Assembly: GCA_002085445.1 (NCBI GenBank)
Contig: NBMI01000141.1
Location: 1 to 46,672, forward strand
Origin: Candidatus Parabeggiatoa sp. nov. 2
GTDB lineage: Bacteria; Pseudomonadota; Gammaproteobacteria; Beggiatoales; Beggiatoaceae
Direction: 5' to 3'
DNA length: 46,672 nt
Shown here: positions 17,199 to 25,013 of the stretch, one piece after another
Layout of the letters: every line of letters starts with the position of its first letter
Numbering within the stretch: position 1 is the first letter of the stretch
The notes under the pieces: model-generated
The model's input: the letters and a program-made list of their open reading frames with translations, nothing else
The model's database searches: none
What the model was told of the DNA's origin: nothing
Position numbers and translations under genes: made by a program

Positions 17199-17360
17199 AT
17201 TAAGTCGCTAAAGCGACTACTACAAACTAGACATTAAGTCGCTAAAGCGATTACTACAAACATTAAGTCGCTAAAGCGACTACTACAAACATTAAGTCGC
17301 TGAAGCGACTACGAAAAACATTAAGTCGCTGAAGCGACTACTACAAACATTAAGTCGCTA
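17199..17360. repeat. Tandem hairpins AAGTCGCTAAAGCGACT
   Basis: About six to seven units of AAGTCGCTAAAGCGACT plus CTACAAACATT, 28-35 bp each. AGTCGC and GCGACT pair around a four-base loop. A single unit recurs at about 22,202. The gap 17,111-17,482 holds this array and two copies of ATAATCC-TGTAGTTAGTCAAAAAAA. Confidence 0.85.
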
Positions 17361-17482
17361 AAGCTTTTTCGGTATGAATATAATCCGTTATAAAATATGA
17401 TCTTTGTAGTTAGTCAAAAAAATCCCTTCTAAAATATAATCCCTGTAGTTAGTCAAAAAAAAGGCGTCCGAAGAGCAAAAAA

Positions 17483-18784
17483 ATGATTTTTAAAATAAAA
17501 AATTTAGGCATTCTTGAACAAGCGGAAATTGATTTTCGCTACGACTTGATTTTGCTATGTGGACATAATAACACCGGAAAGTCTTATTTGGCTTATGGGA
17601 TTTATCATTTTTTGACCATGAATAGGGAATATAAACTCCCAAATTTCAGGGATTTAGAAAACTTATTCAACAAAATGGCTCATCAACTCGAAACGAACAC
17701 CGTCCGAAAAAATCCAATCATCATCAACCTAGTGGATATTTTCCATACCTATTTAAGTCCACATAAAACAGAGATTTTTGCTCACGTACTTAAACAATAT
17801 GTGCAAGGCTTGGAAGAGTTTTTTGCCGCGCATGATCAGGCTTTATTTTCGGCAACCCAAGCTCAAATAGAGATTTCTGATCAAGAGATTGTAGACAAAA
17901 TCCTGTTAAACTCGTTTAATATCGAATCTGCTTGTCAACAAACCTCACTCTCCATTTCAAAACGGCAAAATTCGCCCTATTTGAACTTAACCTTTGAGAT
18001 TGAAAAATCTCAACATGAGACTGAACGCTTGACGGAATGTCTGATAGAACAAATTTTGGCAACCATTTTTAACAGCGTTTTTCGTTTCAGAACCTTCATA
18101 GCCCCGGCTGAAAGAAGCGCCATTAATATTTTTAGCCGAGAATTATCTCTTATTAGAAACAAACTGTTTACCCAGATGTTCAAATCAAACGCCGATAATA
18201 TGCTTGACTTATTGAGCACTCGAGTAAACCGTTATCCAAAACCAATTGGAGATAATCTCTCCATGGCTGAAGACTTAGTTTATCTAAGTCGTCAAAAAAG
18301 TGAATTTGGTGACTTAGCCAATGAACTGGAACAACACATTTTAAAGGGCAAAATCCAGATTTCTCCCGCTGGCGAAGTCAAATACATTCCTAATCAGGCA
18401 CCCAGTCAAAATTTGCCAATGCATCTCAGCGGCTCGCTGGTTAAATCATTATCTCCTCTCGTTTTTTATTTACGTCATTTAGCAAAAAATGGAGATTACA
18501 TCATTATTGATGAGCCAGAATTGAACTTACACCCCAAGAATCAAATTTTGATAGCACGTTTTTTAGGGCGGTTAGTCAATGAAGGTTTTAAAGTCATTGC
18601 CAGCACACACAGCGATTATATTATCATGGAAATGAATAATCTGATAATGTTGACTAAGCCCGATAAACAAGTGACAGACTTGATGAAAAAATATGGCTAC
18701 ACTGATAATCAACTACTCAAACCTAAGCAAGTAGGGGCTTATGTTTTTCACGAAAACTGTCAACAACGTTGTTCGATTAAATGA
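17483..18784 (+). CDS. AAA ATPase of OLD/RecF-like type, putative defence component
   Basis: A 433-residue ABC-type ATPase. GHNNTGKS (residues 27-34) is the Walker A loop after a short N-terminal sheet (MIFKIKNLGILEQAEI). YIIIDEPELNLHP (~337-349) is Walker B with the catalytic Glu, and STHSDYI (~374-380) the H-loop. The order and the ELNLHP signature fit the AAA15/OLD group, whose members in defence systems such as Gabija, PARIS, Septu or retrons act with an effector nuclease. No TOPRIM domain follows, so the nuclease role probably falls to the next gene, which overlaps by 44 bp. No good ribosome site is seen before the ATG. Which known system, if any, this is cannot be told from sequence alone. 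Confidence 0.8.
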   Translation: MIFKIKNLGILEQAEIDFRYDLILLCGHNNTGKSYLAYGIYHFLTMNREYKLPNFRDLENLFNKMAHQLETNTVRKNPIIINLVDIFHTYLSPHKTEIFAHVLKQYVQGLEEFFAAHDQALFSATQAQIEISDQEIVDKILLNSFNIESACQQTSLSISKRQNSPYLNLTFEIEKSQHETERLTECLIEQILATIFNSVFRFRTFIAPAERSAINIFSRELSLIRNKLFTQMFKSNADNMLDLLSTRVNRYPKPIGDNLSMAEDLVYLSRQKSEFGDLANELEQHILKGKIQISPAGEVKYIPNQAPSQNLPMHLSGSLVKSLSPLVFYLRHLAKNGDYIIIDEPELNLHPKNQILIARFLGRLVNEGFKVIASTHSDYIIMEMNNLIMLTKPDKQVTDLMKKYGYTDNQLLKPKQVGAYVFHENCQQRCSIK

Positions 18785-19292
18785 TGGATTCAAACTGGCG
18801 TTTAAACAAGATACTCAAGGGGGTATTTTCGTTTTAGAAGAGCCTTACAATAATGATTATCCGGTAACCCTTATAAAAAAGCGGGGAAAAGCACTGGCTT
18901 ATCAATTTGATAAAAAAGGCTTTGAGATTTATCCCGTTTTCAAGAATGAAGTCGCACTGGTAAATAAAGTTTGTGATTATGTCATTTTTTATCCCTATAA
19001 GCAAACCCTATTCGTTTTTTTATGCGAACTTAAAACGACTAATATTACCGGTTCAAGTAAACAAGTTCAGGCGACAGAAATATTTGCGAACTTTATAGTG
19101 AAAATGGCACAAATGTATCTGAATTTTAAAGTTTTTAATGTTGAATATAGAGCACTTATTTTTTCAACAAGAACAATAAAATCCATAACCAGCAAAAAAA
19201 CAAAAGAACCTTATTTGGAATATCCAAATGGTTTAAAACATAAACATCTTCGTGCTGGTGAAATTTGTCAGTTAGACTATCATTGTTATTGA
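18741..19292 (+). CDS. Putative PD-(D/E)XK-like nuclease partner
   Basis: A 183-residue protein starting inside the ATPase gene (44-bp overlap) behind TAGGGG. D79 in KVCDYVIFY, then LFVFLCELK with E96 and K98, and SSKQVQATEIF afterwards (Q108/Q110) fit the order D ... E-x-K ... Q of PD-(D/E)XK nucleases, although the D-to-E spacing and fold need checking. The overlap means tight co-expression and a probable complex with the ATPase. I do not recognise a named family. If the reading is right, ATPase plus nuclease would form a compact two-gene defence unit. Confidence 0.6.
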   Translation: MFFTKTVNNVVRLNDGFKLAFKQDTQGGIFVLEEPYNNDYPVTLIKKRGKALAYQFDKKGFEIYPVFKNEVALVNKVCDYVIFYPYKQTLFVFLCELKTTNITGSSKQVQATEIFANFIVKMAQMYLNFKVFNVEYRALIFSTRTIKSITSKKTKEPYLEYPNGLKHKHLRAGEICQLDYHCY

Positions 19293-19348
19293 ATTATGTG
19301 AGTACAATAGACTATTTTTCTTGAGTGCAAGTATCTTCTATAGTATTC

Positions 19349-19581
19349 AGTACAACGTCTTCAGGATTAAACGGATTGTTTCTTTGGTTAATTTCGTTGT
19401 GAGGTAATAGATAATTATAGCGGTTTTCTTTTCATAATAGGTGAGTACAACGTCTTCAGGATTAAACGGATTGTTTATGGTTTTTTTTAAGTCAGGAGTT
19501 GATAATTATCGCTTCTTCCTTTTTGTCAAACGTTTTTAGGAAATGGCCCCAAAATCGTTTATTCCGCTAATCCGTTGTACT
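19349..19581. mobile_element. MITE-like element, AGTACAACG family, copy A with a partial copy before it
   Basis: The complete copy (19,444-19,581, 138 bp) begins AGTACAACGTCTTCAGGATT and ends TTCCGCTAATCCGTTGTACT, so its ends are imperfect inverted repeats. The core carries GTCAGGAGTTGATAATTATCGC. A left-end fragment with decayed continuation precedes it (19,349-19,440). Copy B lies at 21,415-21,549 in the same orientation. The end motif resembles the GTACAAC-AATTACGCGGATAAACG family, suggesting a common origin. No gene is seen between 19,293 and 19,628. Confidence 0.7.
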
Positions 19582-19703
19582 AGCCTTCCTGTCAACCAAC
19601 GGAACCCAATATTCGTGTTCCTTGGCACTTGGCACATTTGTGTTCCGAAATAAATAAGACAGTCACACAGCCTAACGTGCAACATGTACAGAGGCAGAAG
19701 ACT

Positions 19704-19907
19704 ATGCGCGTTGAATATGATTTAAAAACGCTTAAAGTCAAGCGACGTGGTATCTTGCCTAGCTTACAAGGACAACACGACGCAAAAGTTAAGGAATCAA
19801 ACAATATACTGAAAGAACGTGCGAAACGAGCTGATATTGGAGCTTGTCGCGCTGTCTTGGCAAAAGTGCCTGATAATCCTCCAATAGATGAGTTAGATAA
19901 AATATAA
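19704..19907 (+). CDS. Small hypothetical protein, antitoxin-like
   Basis: A 67-residue protein from ATG 19,704 (MRVEYDLKTLKVKRRGILP) behind AGAGGCAGAAG; the frame extends to 19,629, but the upstream codons look random. The opening MR-EYD is reminiscent of small BrnA/CopG-type antitoxins, and the tail (AVLAKVPDNPPIDELDKI) is acidic. No toxin partner with a known fold is adjacent unless it is the DUF4926 protein next door. Function unknown. Confidence 0.55.
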   Translation: MRVEYDLKTLKVKRRGILPSLQGQHDAKVKESNNILKERAKRADIGACRAVLAKVPDNPPIDELDKI

Positions 19908-19968
19908 TCTGAACCAACGTAGTAGCGAGTGTTGGGGGCCGGTAAGCGACATCACGAGGTAGTCAATC

Positions 19969-20217
19969 ATGTTAGCAAATTACACTCGTATACGTCTTAT
20001 CAGTTCTCGCTATCAGGAAGAAGGCCTCTCCAAAGGGGCCATTGGTTACATTATTGAAACTTATGATGATGGTGCTTATGAAGTCGAATTTTCCGCGCCT
20101 GACGGAACAACAATAGCACAATTAGTATTGGAAGAAGACGAGATACAACGGGCAGAATTACCTAATCCTAAACCAGTAACGGATGAAATTGAATTGCGAT
20201 TAGATAAGGCCGCTTAG
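19969..20217 (+). CDS. DUF4926-like small protein
   Basis: An 82-residue protein with GLSKGAIGYIIETYDDGAYEVEF and a closing VLEEDEIQ, the pattern of DUF4926: a small SH3-like beta-barrel usually of 60-80 residues. Members are frequent next to small toxin-antitoxin-like genes, but their job is not established. GAGGT about eight bases before the ATG supports the start. It sits 61 bp after the previous small gene and 141 bp before the zeta-toxin pair, between two copies of a MITE-like element. Confidence 0.7.
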   Translation: MLANYTRIRLISSRYQEEGLSKGAIGYIIETYDDGAYEVEFSAPDGTTIAQLVLEEDEIQRAELPNPKPVTDEIELRLDKAA

Positions 20218-20227
20218 CGACGTAGGG

Positions 20228-20315
20228 TGGGTAGAGCGAGCGAGGCAAAAGTTTCTGATAAACTTTTGCAGAGCGAAGCGAACCGAAGGTTTTTGAGTTA
20301 AACCCACCACTTGCT
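20228..20315. repeat. GTGGGTAGAGCG ... AAACCCACCA repeat
   Basis: A longer relative of the repeat at 16,083-16,131. GGTGGGT and ACCCACC ends can pair, with a nested GGCAAAAGTTT/AAACTTTTGC hairpin inserted in the middle. It separates the DUF4926 gene from the zeta-toxin pair. Confidence 0.65.
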
Positions 20316-20358
20316 GTCTAACCGGCTGTCTATCTTTTTAAAAAGAGGGCCTTGAATT

Positions 20359-20559
20359 ATGAACACTGTATTAACTCTTGATGTGGCCGGCAAAAACATT
20401 GAGGACTTAACCACCGAAGAACTCAAAGCGATTGCCGCAGAAGCGGGCCGCAAAGCGTATGAAAACGCCAAAAAACGGGGTTCTCCAGTGACTGAACTGC
20501 GAGAAGGCCGATTGGTGTGGGTTTATCCCGATGGGCGGACAGAACAGATAAGAGATTAA
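20359..20559 (+). CDS. Small antitoxin-like partner of zeta-type toxin
   Basis: A 66-residue protein with an N-terminal helix pair (DLTTEELKAIAAEAGRKAYE) and a C-terminal hairpin-like stretch VTELREGRLVWVYPDGRTEQI. Small proteins ending in a G-lv-yPDGr motif commonly precede zeta-like kinases and are presumed antitoxins. AGAGGG upstream of the ATG is a good ribosome site. Only six bases separate it from the toxin gene, so the two form one operon. Confidence 0.7.
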   Translation: MNTVLTLDVAGKNIEDLTTEELKAIAAEAGRKAYENAKKRGSPVTELREGRLVWVYPDGRTEQIRD

Positions 20560-20565
20560 CTAAGG

Positions 20566-21246
20566 ATGAGTACGTCAAGACTTAGGCTAGTAGCAGGCCC
20601 CAACGGTGCGGGAAAATCAACGTTCACAGAAGAGATACTGACAAAACACGTCAACTTGGGTGTTTATATCAATCCTGATGAGATAGCCAAAACATTGACC
20701 GGTGACGAAATTTCCCGCGCTAAAGATGCCCAACAAATAGCAAAACAGCAACGGGAGCAACTGCTAGGTGAGGGCCAATCCATGACTTACGAAAGTGTCA
20801 TGTCACATCCCTCTCACTTAGATTTTTTAAAACGTGCAAAAGAGGCCGACTATAAAACCTATCTGTACTTCATTGGTGTTGAAAGTCCTCGCATCAGTGA
20901 AAAACGTGTCAAAGAACGCGAAAAAAGTGGCGGCCACGGCGTACCTCAAGAGAAAATAGCACCACGGTATGACCGAACAATGAGCCAACTCGGAAAAGCC
21001 GGTTTGCTGGTGGATAGGGCGTATGTCTTCGACAACTCTCTACAGAGTTATTCCCTTGTGGCCGAGATACACAAAGGTGAGTTAACCATTCATCATGATA
21101 ATCCGGCGACTCAACTTTCTTGGTTTAAAGAACATTTGGTAGAAAAGTTTCCTGAACGACGACAGGACTTATCAAAGTACGACTCATCTACGGAGGTCGA
21201 TGAACGGCAAAAAGACGATGATTTGGACAGAGGCTTGGAACTCTAA
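20566..21246 (+). CDS. Zeta-toxin family P-loop kinase
   Basis: A 226-residue protein with LVAGPNGAGKSTF (Walker A at residues 11-18) and VYINPDEIAKTL (~34-45), the hallmark of zeta toxins and related small kinases. Zeta toxins phosphorylate UDP-N-acetylglucosamine and so block peptidoglycan synthesis; chromosomal relatives may use other substrates. A basic region REKSGGHGVPQEKIAPRYDR (~117-136) matches the substrate-side loop and the arginine-rich lid. The tail after ~200 is hydrophilic and acidic. The ribosome site overlaps the stop of the 66-residue antitoxin gene (TAAGGATG), implying coupling. Confidence 0.85.
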   Translation: MSTSRLRLVAGPNGAGKSTFTEEILTKHVNLGVYINPDEIAKTLTGDEISRAKDAQQIAKQQREQLLGEGQSMTYESVMSHPSHLDFLKRAKEADYKTYLYFIGVESPRISEKRVKEREKSGGHGVPQEKIAPRYDRTMSQLGKAGLLVDRAYVFDNSLQSYSLVAEIHKGELTIHHDNPATQLSWFKEHLVEKFPERRQDLSKYDSSTEVDERQKDDDLDRGLEL

Positions 21247-21414
21247 AAAAGTTTTTTTTCAATCAGAAACATTTTAATCACACAATCGGAAATACCAAAA
21301 ATCCATAATAAAACAATCCAATTAAAACCGAAGGACAAATTTTACGAAACCAACCAGCCCAATCTTCGTGTTTCTCGGCACCTAGCGATTTTGCCCCGTA
21401 CTTGGTTGTTATCG

Positions 21415-21549
21415 AGTACAACGTCTTCAGGATTAAACGGATTGTTTCTGGTTTTTTTTAGTCAGGAGTTGATAATTATCGCTTTTTCTGTCAAACGTTT
21501 TTAGGAAATGGCCCCCAAATCGTTTATTCCGCTAATCCGTTGTTGTACT
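21415..21549. mobile_element. MITE-like element, AGTACAACG family, copy B
   Basis: A 135-bp near-copy of the element at 19,444, same orientation, beginning AGTACAACGTCTTCAGGATT and ending GCTAATCCGTTGTTGTACT. The two copies bracket the four small genes from 19,704 to 21,246. A short text near 21,355 (CCAATCTTCGTGTTTCTCGG) is similar to one just after copy A (about 19,606), so the bracketed segment also has related edges. Confidence 0.7.
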
Positions 21550-21622
21550 ATAGGTTTTCAGATAATTATTTTCAAAACGAGGGATGAAAAATAGAACCAA
21601 GCACCGCAACCCTAAAATAAAC

Positions 21623-21952
21623 AATCCTTGTAGTTGCTTTTTTATCCTTTTTTATAACGAATCCCTGTAGTTGCTTTGCTATCCTTTTTTATAACGAATC
21701 CGTGTAGTTGCTTTGCTATCCTTTTTTATAACGAATCCTTGTAGTTGCTTTTTTATCCTTTTTTATAACGAATCCGTGTAGTTGCTTTGTTATGCTTTTT
21801 TATAACGAATCCGTGTAGTTGCTTTGTTATCCTTTTTTATAACGAATCCTTGTAGTTGCTTTTTTATCCGTTTTTATAACGAATCCGTGTAGTTGCTTTG
21901 TTATGCTTTTTTATAACGAATCCGTGTAGTTGCTATGTTATCCTTTTTTATC
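21623..21952. repeat. Satellite-like array, ~37-bp unit
   Basis: Nine units with the core TATAACGAATCCGTGTAG plus TTGCTTTGTTATCC follow in tandem, differing at a few positions (GTG/TTG, TTTG/TTTT). Single reversed pieces occur near 14,060. The array carries no open frame. Function unknown. Confidence 0.9.
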
Positions 21953-21959
21953 ATTCTGA

Positions 21960-22117
21960 ATGCTAATTGCTAATTGCTAATTGCTAATTGCTAATTGCTA
22001 ATTGCTAATTGATAATTGCTAATTGCTAATTGCTAATTGCTAATTGCTAATTGATAATTGCTAATTGCTAATTGATAATTGATAATTGGTAATTGGTAAT
22101 TGATAATTATCAATTAC
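21960..22117. repeat. Heptamer array TAATTGC/TAATTGA
   Basis: About twenty-two copies of TAATTGC, with TAATTGA and TAATTGG variants towards the right, directly after the 37-bp array. 22,118-22,760 shows no convincing gene; it holds one AGTCGCTAAAGCGACT unit and a CCCCCTTTTTGAAGGG repeat. Confidence 0.9.
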
Positions 22118-22762
22118 ACTGGCCCGCTGATCCAATGGCTTTTGCATTAGCTCAAAGCTTAAGTGGGTAAACAAAAGTCTTTTAACATTTAGAGTGGTAA
22201 TAGTCGCTAAAGCGACTACTACAAACCGTTTATGCGTACTTATATAAACTGAGCATCCTTGAAATCCGTTAAAAAAAACCCAGTATCGGTTTCACAACTG
22301 AATTTTTTTGACGAGTGGTTGTTTTGATGTGAATGTCTATCAATCCAAGCGAGCGAAGATCGTACAAACTCAAGTTTGTACCGAATTTGGCCGCGGTGGA
22401 CTAAGTGCCGCGCACCTAAAAATCTAACCAAGTAGAAATAAAAACGTCTATAATAAACATCATGGCGTTGTTTTTTTCACCCTCACCTTTTGGGCATGCC
22501 CCCTTTTTGAAGGGAAACGGGGAATCGTGAGGGGGCCTTTCTACGAAGTTCATGCTTATGACCCAATTTATTAACAAACCGTAACGATGAGTACCAATTC
22601 TTCGGCAGGTGCTTTCCAAAATGATTGACTTTGATAAGAGTTTTTTTTACACTGTTCTTTATTAGAAAGCGGCAGGTATCTGGTTCAGTACTCATCCTGG
22701 AGTACGGGCAAAACCGTCGACTTACAATCTATCAATTTGCGTTTCCCCAAGCGAATTCAGAT

Positions 22763-22956
22763 TGTATAAAGCGGCTCTCTCCCATTTTCGGTAGCATGCA
22801 GGTAGATTCACCCACTCTTAGGAGTGCTATTGTTAACTTTTGTTAACCTAAATGAATCGGTATAAAGCAGCCTGTCGATAATTTTCGGTACGGAGTGGTA
22901 GATTCACCCACTCTTAGGAGTGCTATTGTTAACTTTTGTTAACCTAAATGAATCGG
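22763..22956. repeat. 96-bp tandem duplication in the mlaD leader
   Basis: The text GGTAGATTCACCCACTCTTA through AATGAATCGG occurs exactly at 22,801-22,860 and again at 22,897-22,956, ending seven bases before mlaD. The preceding ~38 bp (GTATAAAGC ... TTTTCGGTA) are also repeated but diverged. Each copy has TTGTTAACTTTTGTTAACC, which may be an operator-like palindrome or part of a promoter; that is inference. AGGAGTG is far from the start. Confidence 0.85.
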
Positions 22957-22963
22957 ACTCATA

Positions 22964-23449
22964 ATGCAATCAAGCAGAACCATAGAAATTTGGGTGGGCA
23001 TTTTTGTTGCCTTATGCATTGCCGCCCTATTTATGTTGTCAATGAAAGTCAGCCATTTAGGCAATTTATTCGCCGATGAAGGCTATGCCATCACAGCCAC
23101 ATTTGATAATATCGGCGGATTAAAAGTAAAATCGGCAGTCAAAATGGGCGGCGTGCGTGTCGGCCGAGTGGCAGATATTCGTTATGATGACGAAGACAAC
23201 CAAGCCATTGTCACTATGCACATCGAAAGTCAATATCGTAAAATACCAACAGACACGTCGACCAGTATTTTCACCGCCGGCTTGTTAGGTGAACAATATA
23301 TTGGCTTAGATGCCGGCAGCGAAGAAGAATATTTAACCGCAGGTGATGAACTGGATGATGGCCTAACTCAATCAGCCGTGATTTTGGAACAACTGATTGG
23401 ACAATTCTTGTTTAATACGGCCGCCAAAGGCCCAAGTACAAAAGAGTGA
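22964..23449 (+). CDS. mlaD: Phospholipid-transport protein MlaD
   Basis: A 161-residue protein with one N-terminal membrane span (about residues 10-28, IWVGIFVALCIAALFML), then an MCE domain (~38-115) with ATFDNIGGLKVKSAVKMGGV and LLGEQYIGLD. MlaD forms a hexameric ring in the inner membrane, accepting phospholipid from periplasmic MlaC in the pathway that keeps the outer membrane asymmetric. Length fits the family. mlaF (ATPase) and mlaE (permease), usually directly upstream, are absent; 1.7 kb of repeats precede the gene, and mlaC follows only after ~490 bp. The core transporter must therefore be completed from elsewhere, or the operon was broken by repeats. Confidence 0.95.
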   Translation: MQSSRTIEIWVGIFVALCIAALFMLSMKVSHLGNLFADEGYAITATFDNIGGLKVKSAVKMGGVRVGRVADIRYDDEDNQAIVTMHIESQYRKIPTDTSTSIFTAGLLGEQYIGLDAGSEEEYLTAGDELDDGLTQSAVILEQLIGQFLFNTAAKGPSTKE

Positions 23450-23605
23450 GATGACGGATGTTAAATAAATCCGATTTTTTTGAAAAATAGGATTTATAAC
23501 AAAGCAAGAGCAATTAACTGATACTTAATTTCTATCTAAATCTATGTATATCTAGTCATATAAGTAGATTTTATATCAACACGACAAAAAATGTCGCGAT
23601 CTGAC

Positions 23606-23634
23606 TTGACTTTTATGTTTTGTGGTATTATTTT
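23606..23634 (+). promoter_or_regulatory. Possible promoter for mlaC
   Basis: TTGACT, 17 bases, TATTTT gives a fair sigma-70-like pair about 310 bp before mlaC. It is the best candidate in the 490-bp gap that splits mlaD from mlaC. No other motif supports it. Confidence 0.25.
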
Positions 23635-23942
23635 TATAAATGGAGTCAGGTTGACGTAAAACGAGAAAAGTTTTCTCGTACTGAGTATTGATTCAGACGG
23701 TTGGTAACTCGGTTTCAAACCTTGTTTGAGGCTGAAGTTGACCTAATTGGACTGCCGACTTGAATTACAATACTTACAAAAGCGCGAAACGGCTACCGGA
23801 TTCGTGCCAGCGGTTGGGACTGCTCAACCAGGACTCTAGTTGCAACTTTACCTCGTTGTCAACAGAGAGCGAATTACCTAATGATCAACTTTGAGTCGGT
23901 TTTTAGGAACAGACTTCACATAACCCAAGAGGAAAAATCCTT

Positions 23943-24584
23943 ATGAGACAAATTCTGACTAGACAATTCTTTGCCAGCGTGGCGTTAATGAGTATGCTGA
24001 TGGTAGCGGCCCACAGCGTCTGGGCCGCGTCGGCCCCGAAGGCCGAAGCCGTTATCAAGCAAACCACCAACAAAATGCTGGAGGCTTTGGAGGACAACCC
24101 AGACAATGTTTACGCCTTAGTCGAAGAGATTGTGTTGCCGAATTTTGATTTTTGCAAGATGTCTCGGCTGGTGCTGGGGAAAAAGGGCAAAAAAGCTTGG
24201 AAAAGGGCTTCCAAGGCTCAAAAGGATCGCTTTGTCAACGCGTTTCGTGAGTTGTTAGTACGCACTTATTCCGCCGCCTTGGTAGAAGCCGCCGGACGAC
24301 TCCGTGGCATCGATTACTCTTCCCGCAAAAGGGGTTCCAAAAAAGCCACAGTGAAGACCAAAGTCCGTCAGAGAGGGGGCAGCCCTATTAAAGTGGATTA
24401 TGCCATGTATCGCCCCAACAAAAAAAATAGACGGAAATGTAGTCTGTCTCGTGGATGGAAAGTGTACAACGTGAAAGTTGCCGGCTCCAGTTTGGTGACC
24501 ACTTATCGCAACGAGTTTAAGGAGTATCTCAGAATCGGTGGCATGAACTACTTGATTGAGAAACTCGAAGAGAAGAAGGAATAG
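23943..24584 (+). CDS. mlaC: Periplasmic phospholipid-binding protein MlaC
   Basis: A 213-residue protein with a cleavable signal peptide (residues 1-28, ending HSVWA) and the family signature LVEEIVLPNFDFCKMSRLVLGK, then WKVYNVKVAGSSLVTTYRNEF near the end. MlaC ferries phospholipids across the periplasm between the outer-membrane MlaA-porin complex and MlaD. The middle is unusually basic (SSRKRGSKKATVKTKVRQRG, ~126-145). mlaB begins 8 bases after the stop. Confidence 0.93.
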   Translation: MRQILTRQFFASVALMSMLMVAAHSVWAASAPKAEAVIKQTTNKMLEALEDNPDNVYALVEEIVLPNFDFCKMSRLVLGKKGKKAWKRASKAQKDRFVNAFRELLVRTYSAALVEAAGRLRGIDYSSRKRGSKKATVKTKVRQRGGSPIKVDYAMYRPNKKNRRKCSLSRGWKVYNVKVAGSSLVTTYRNEFKEYLRIGGMNYLIEKLEEKKE

Positions 24585-24592
24585 GCTGGACA

Positions 24593-24910
24593 GTGAGCCA
24601 AATCATCGTAGAAAATGCCAACACTTGGCGGTTATCTGGCGAATTGACTTTTGCCACCGTCGGCGCGTTACTAACGGAATTCACCCAAAAAGTCCCCCCC
24701 TTTGAAAAAGGGGGCTCAGGGGGGATTAAGACACCGCCCAAAGTGTTGGACTTATGTGACGTAACTCGTACCGACAGCGCGGGATTAGCGTTATTAATTG
24801 AATTGCTCAAGCTAACCAAAGACGCGCCGATAGCTTTTCGCAATATTCCCGCCCAAATGCACAGTCTTGCGGCCGTCAGCGGAGTGCAAGGCATGCTAAG
24901 TAGTGCCTAA
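24593..24910 (+). CDS. mlaB: STAS-domain protein MlaB with in-frame repeat insert
   Basis: A 105-residue cytosolic STAS protein starting at GTG 24,593. In other bacteria MlaB binds the MlaF ATPase and is needed for transporter assembly. VLDLCDVTRTDSAGLALL holds the conserved loop, with S62 at the usual STAS position. Residues ~34-47 (VPPFEKGGSGGIKT) are not part of the fold: they translate a palindromic intergenic repeat inserted between the first helix and the second strand, a surface-loop position. Without it the protein would be ~91 residues, the normal size. mlaC ends 8 bases upstream. Confidence 0.88.
   Translation: MSQIIVENANTWRLSGELTFATVGALLTEFTQKVPPFEKGGSGGIKTPPKVLDLCDVTRTDSAGLALLIELLKLTKDAPIAFRNIPAQMHSLAAVSGVQGMLSSA
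24692..24733. repeat. Palindromic repeat inserted in frame in mlaB
   Basis: CCCCCCTTTGAAAAAGGGGG forms a stem of C and G runs, followed by CTCAGGGGGGATT. The same kind of repeat lies before the permease at about 26,330 (CCCTTTGAAAAGGGGGCG), at 13,134 and at 22,500. In mlaB it adds about 14 codons without a frameshift or stop. Confidence 0.8.
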
Positions 24911-24913
24911 ACA

Positions 24914-24988
24914 TCGTAATTCCAAAGCGAAAGCTTTGGACGGAATCGTACGGAATCGTAATTCCAAAGCGAAAGCTTTGGACGGAAT
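24914..24988. repeat. Tandem hairpin CCAAAGCGAAAGCTTTGG
   Basis: Two direct copies of ATCGTAATTCCAAAGCGAAA plus GCTTTGGACGGAATCG lie between mlaB and the ABC ATPase. Each contains a CCAAAGC/GCTTTGG stem with a four-base loop. Confidence 0.8.
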
Positions 24989-25013
24989 CGATACAAACCT
25001 TGAATAAAACCTT

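Noticed and set aside
17199-17360. Possible CRISPR array of AAGTCGC hairpins
   Set aside because: Intervals are about 11-18 bases and nearly identical, so there are no spacers.
22240-22846. Several short frames before mlaD
   Set aside because: No ribosome sites or families; they overlap each other and a tandem duplication.
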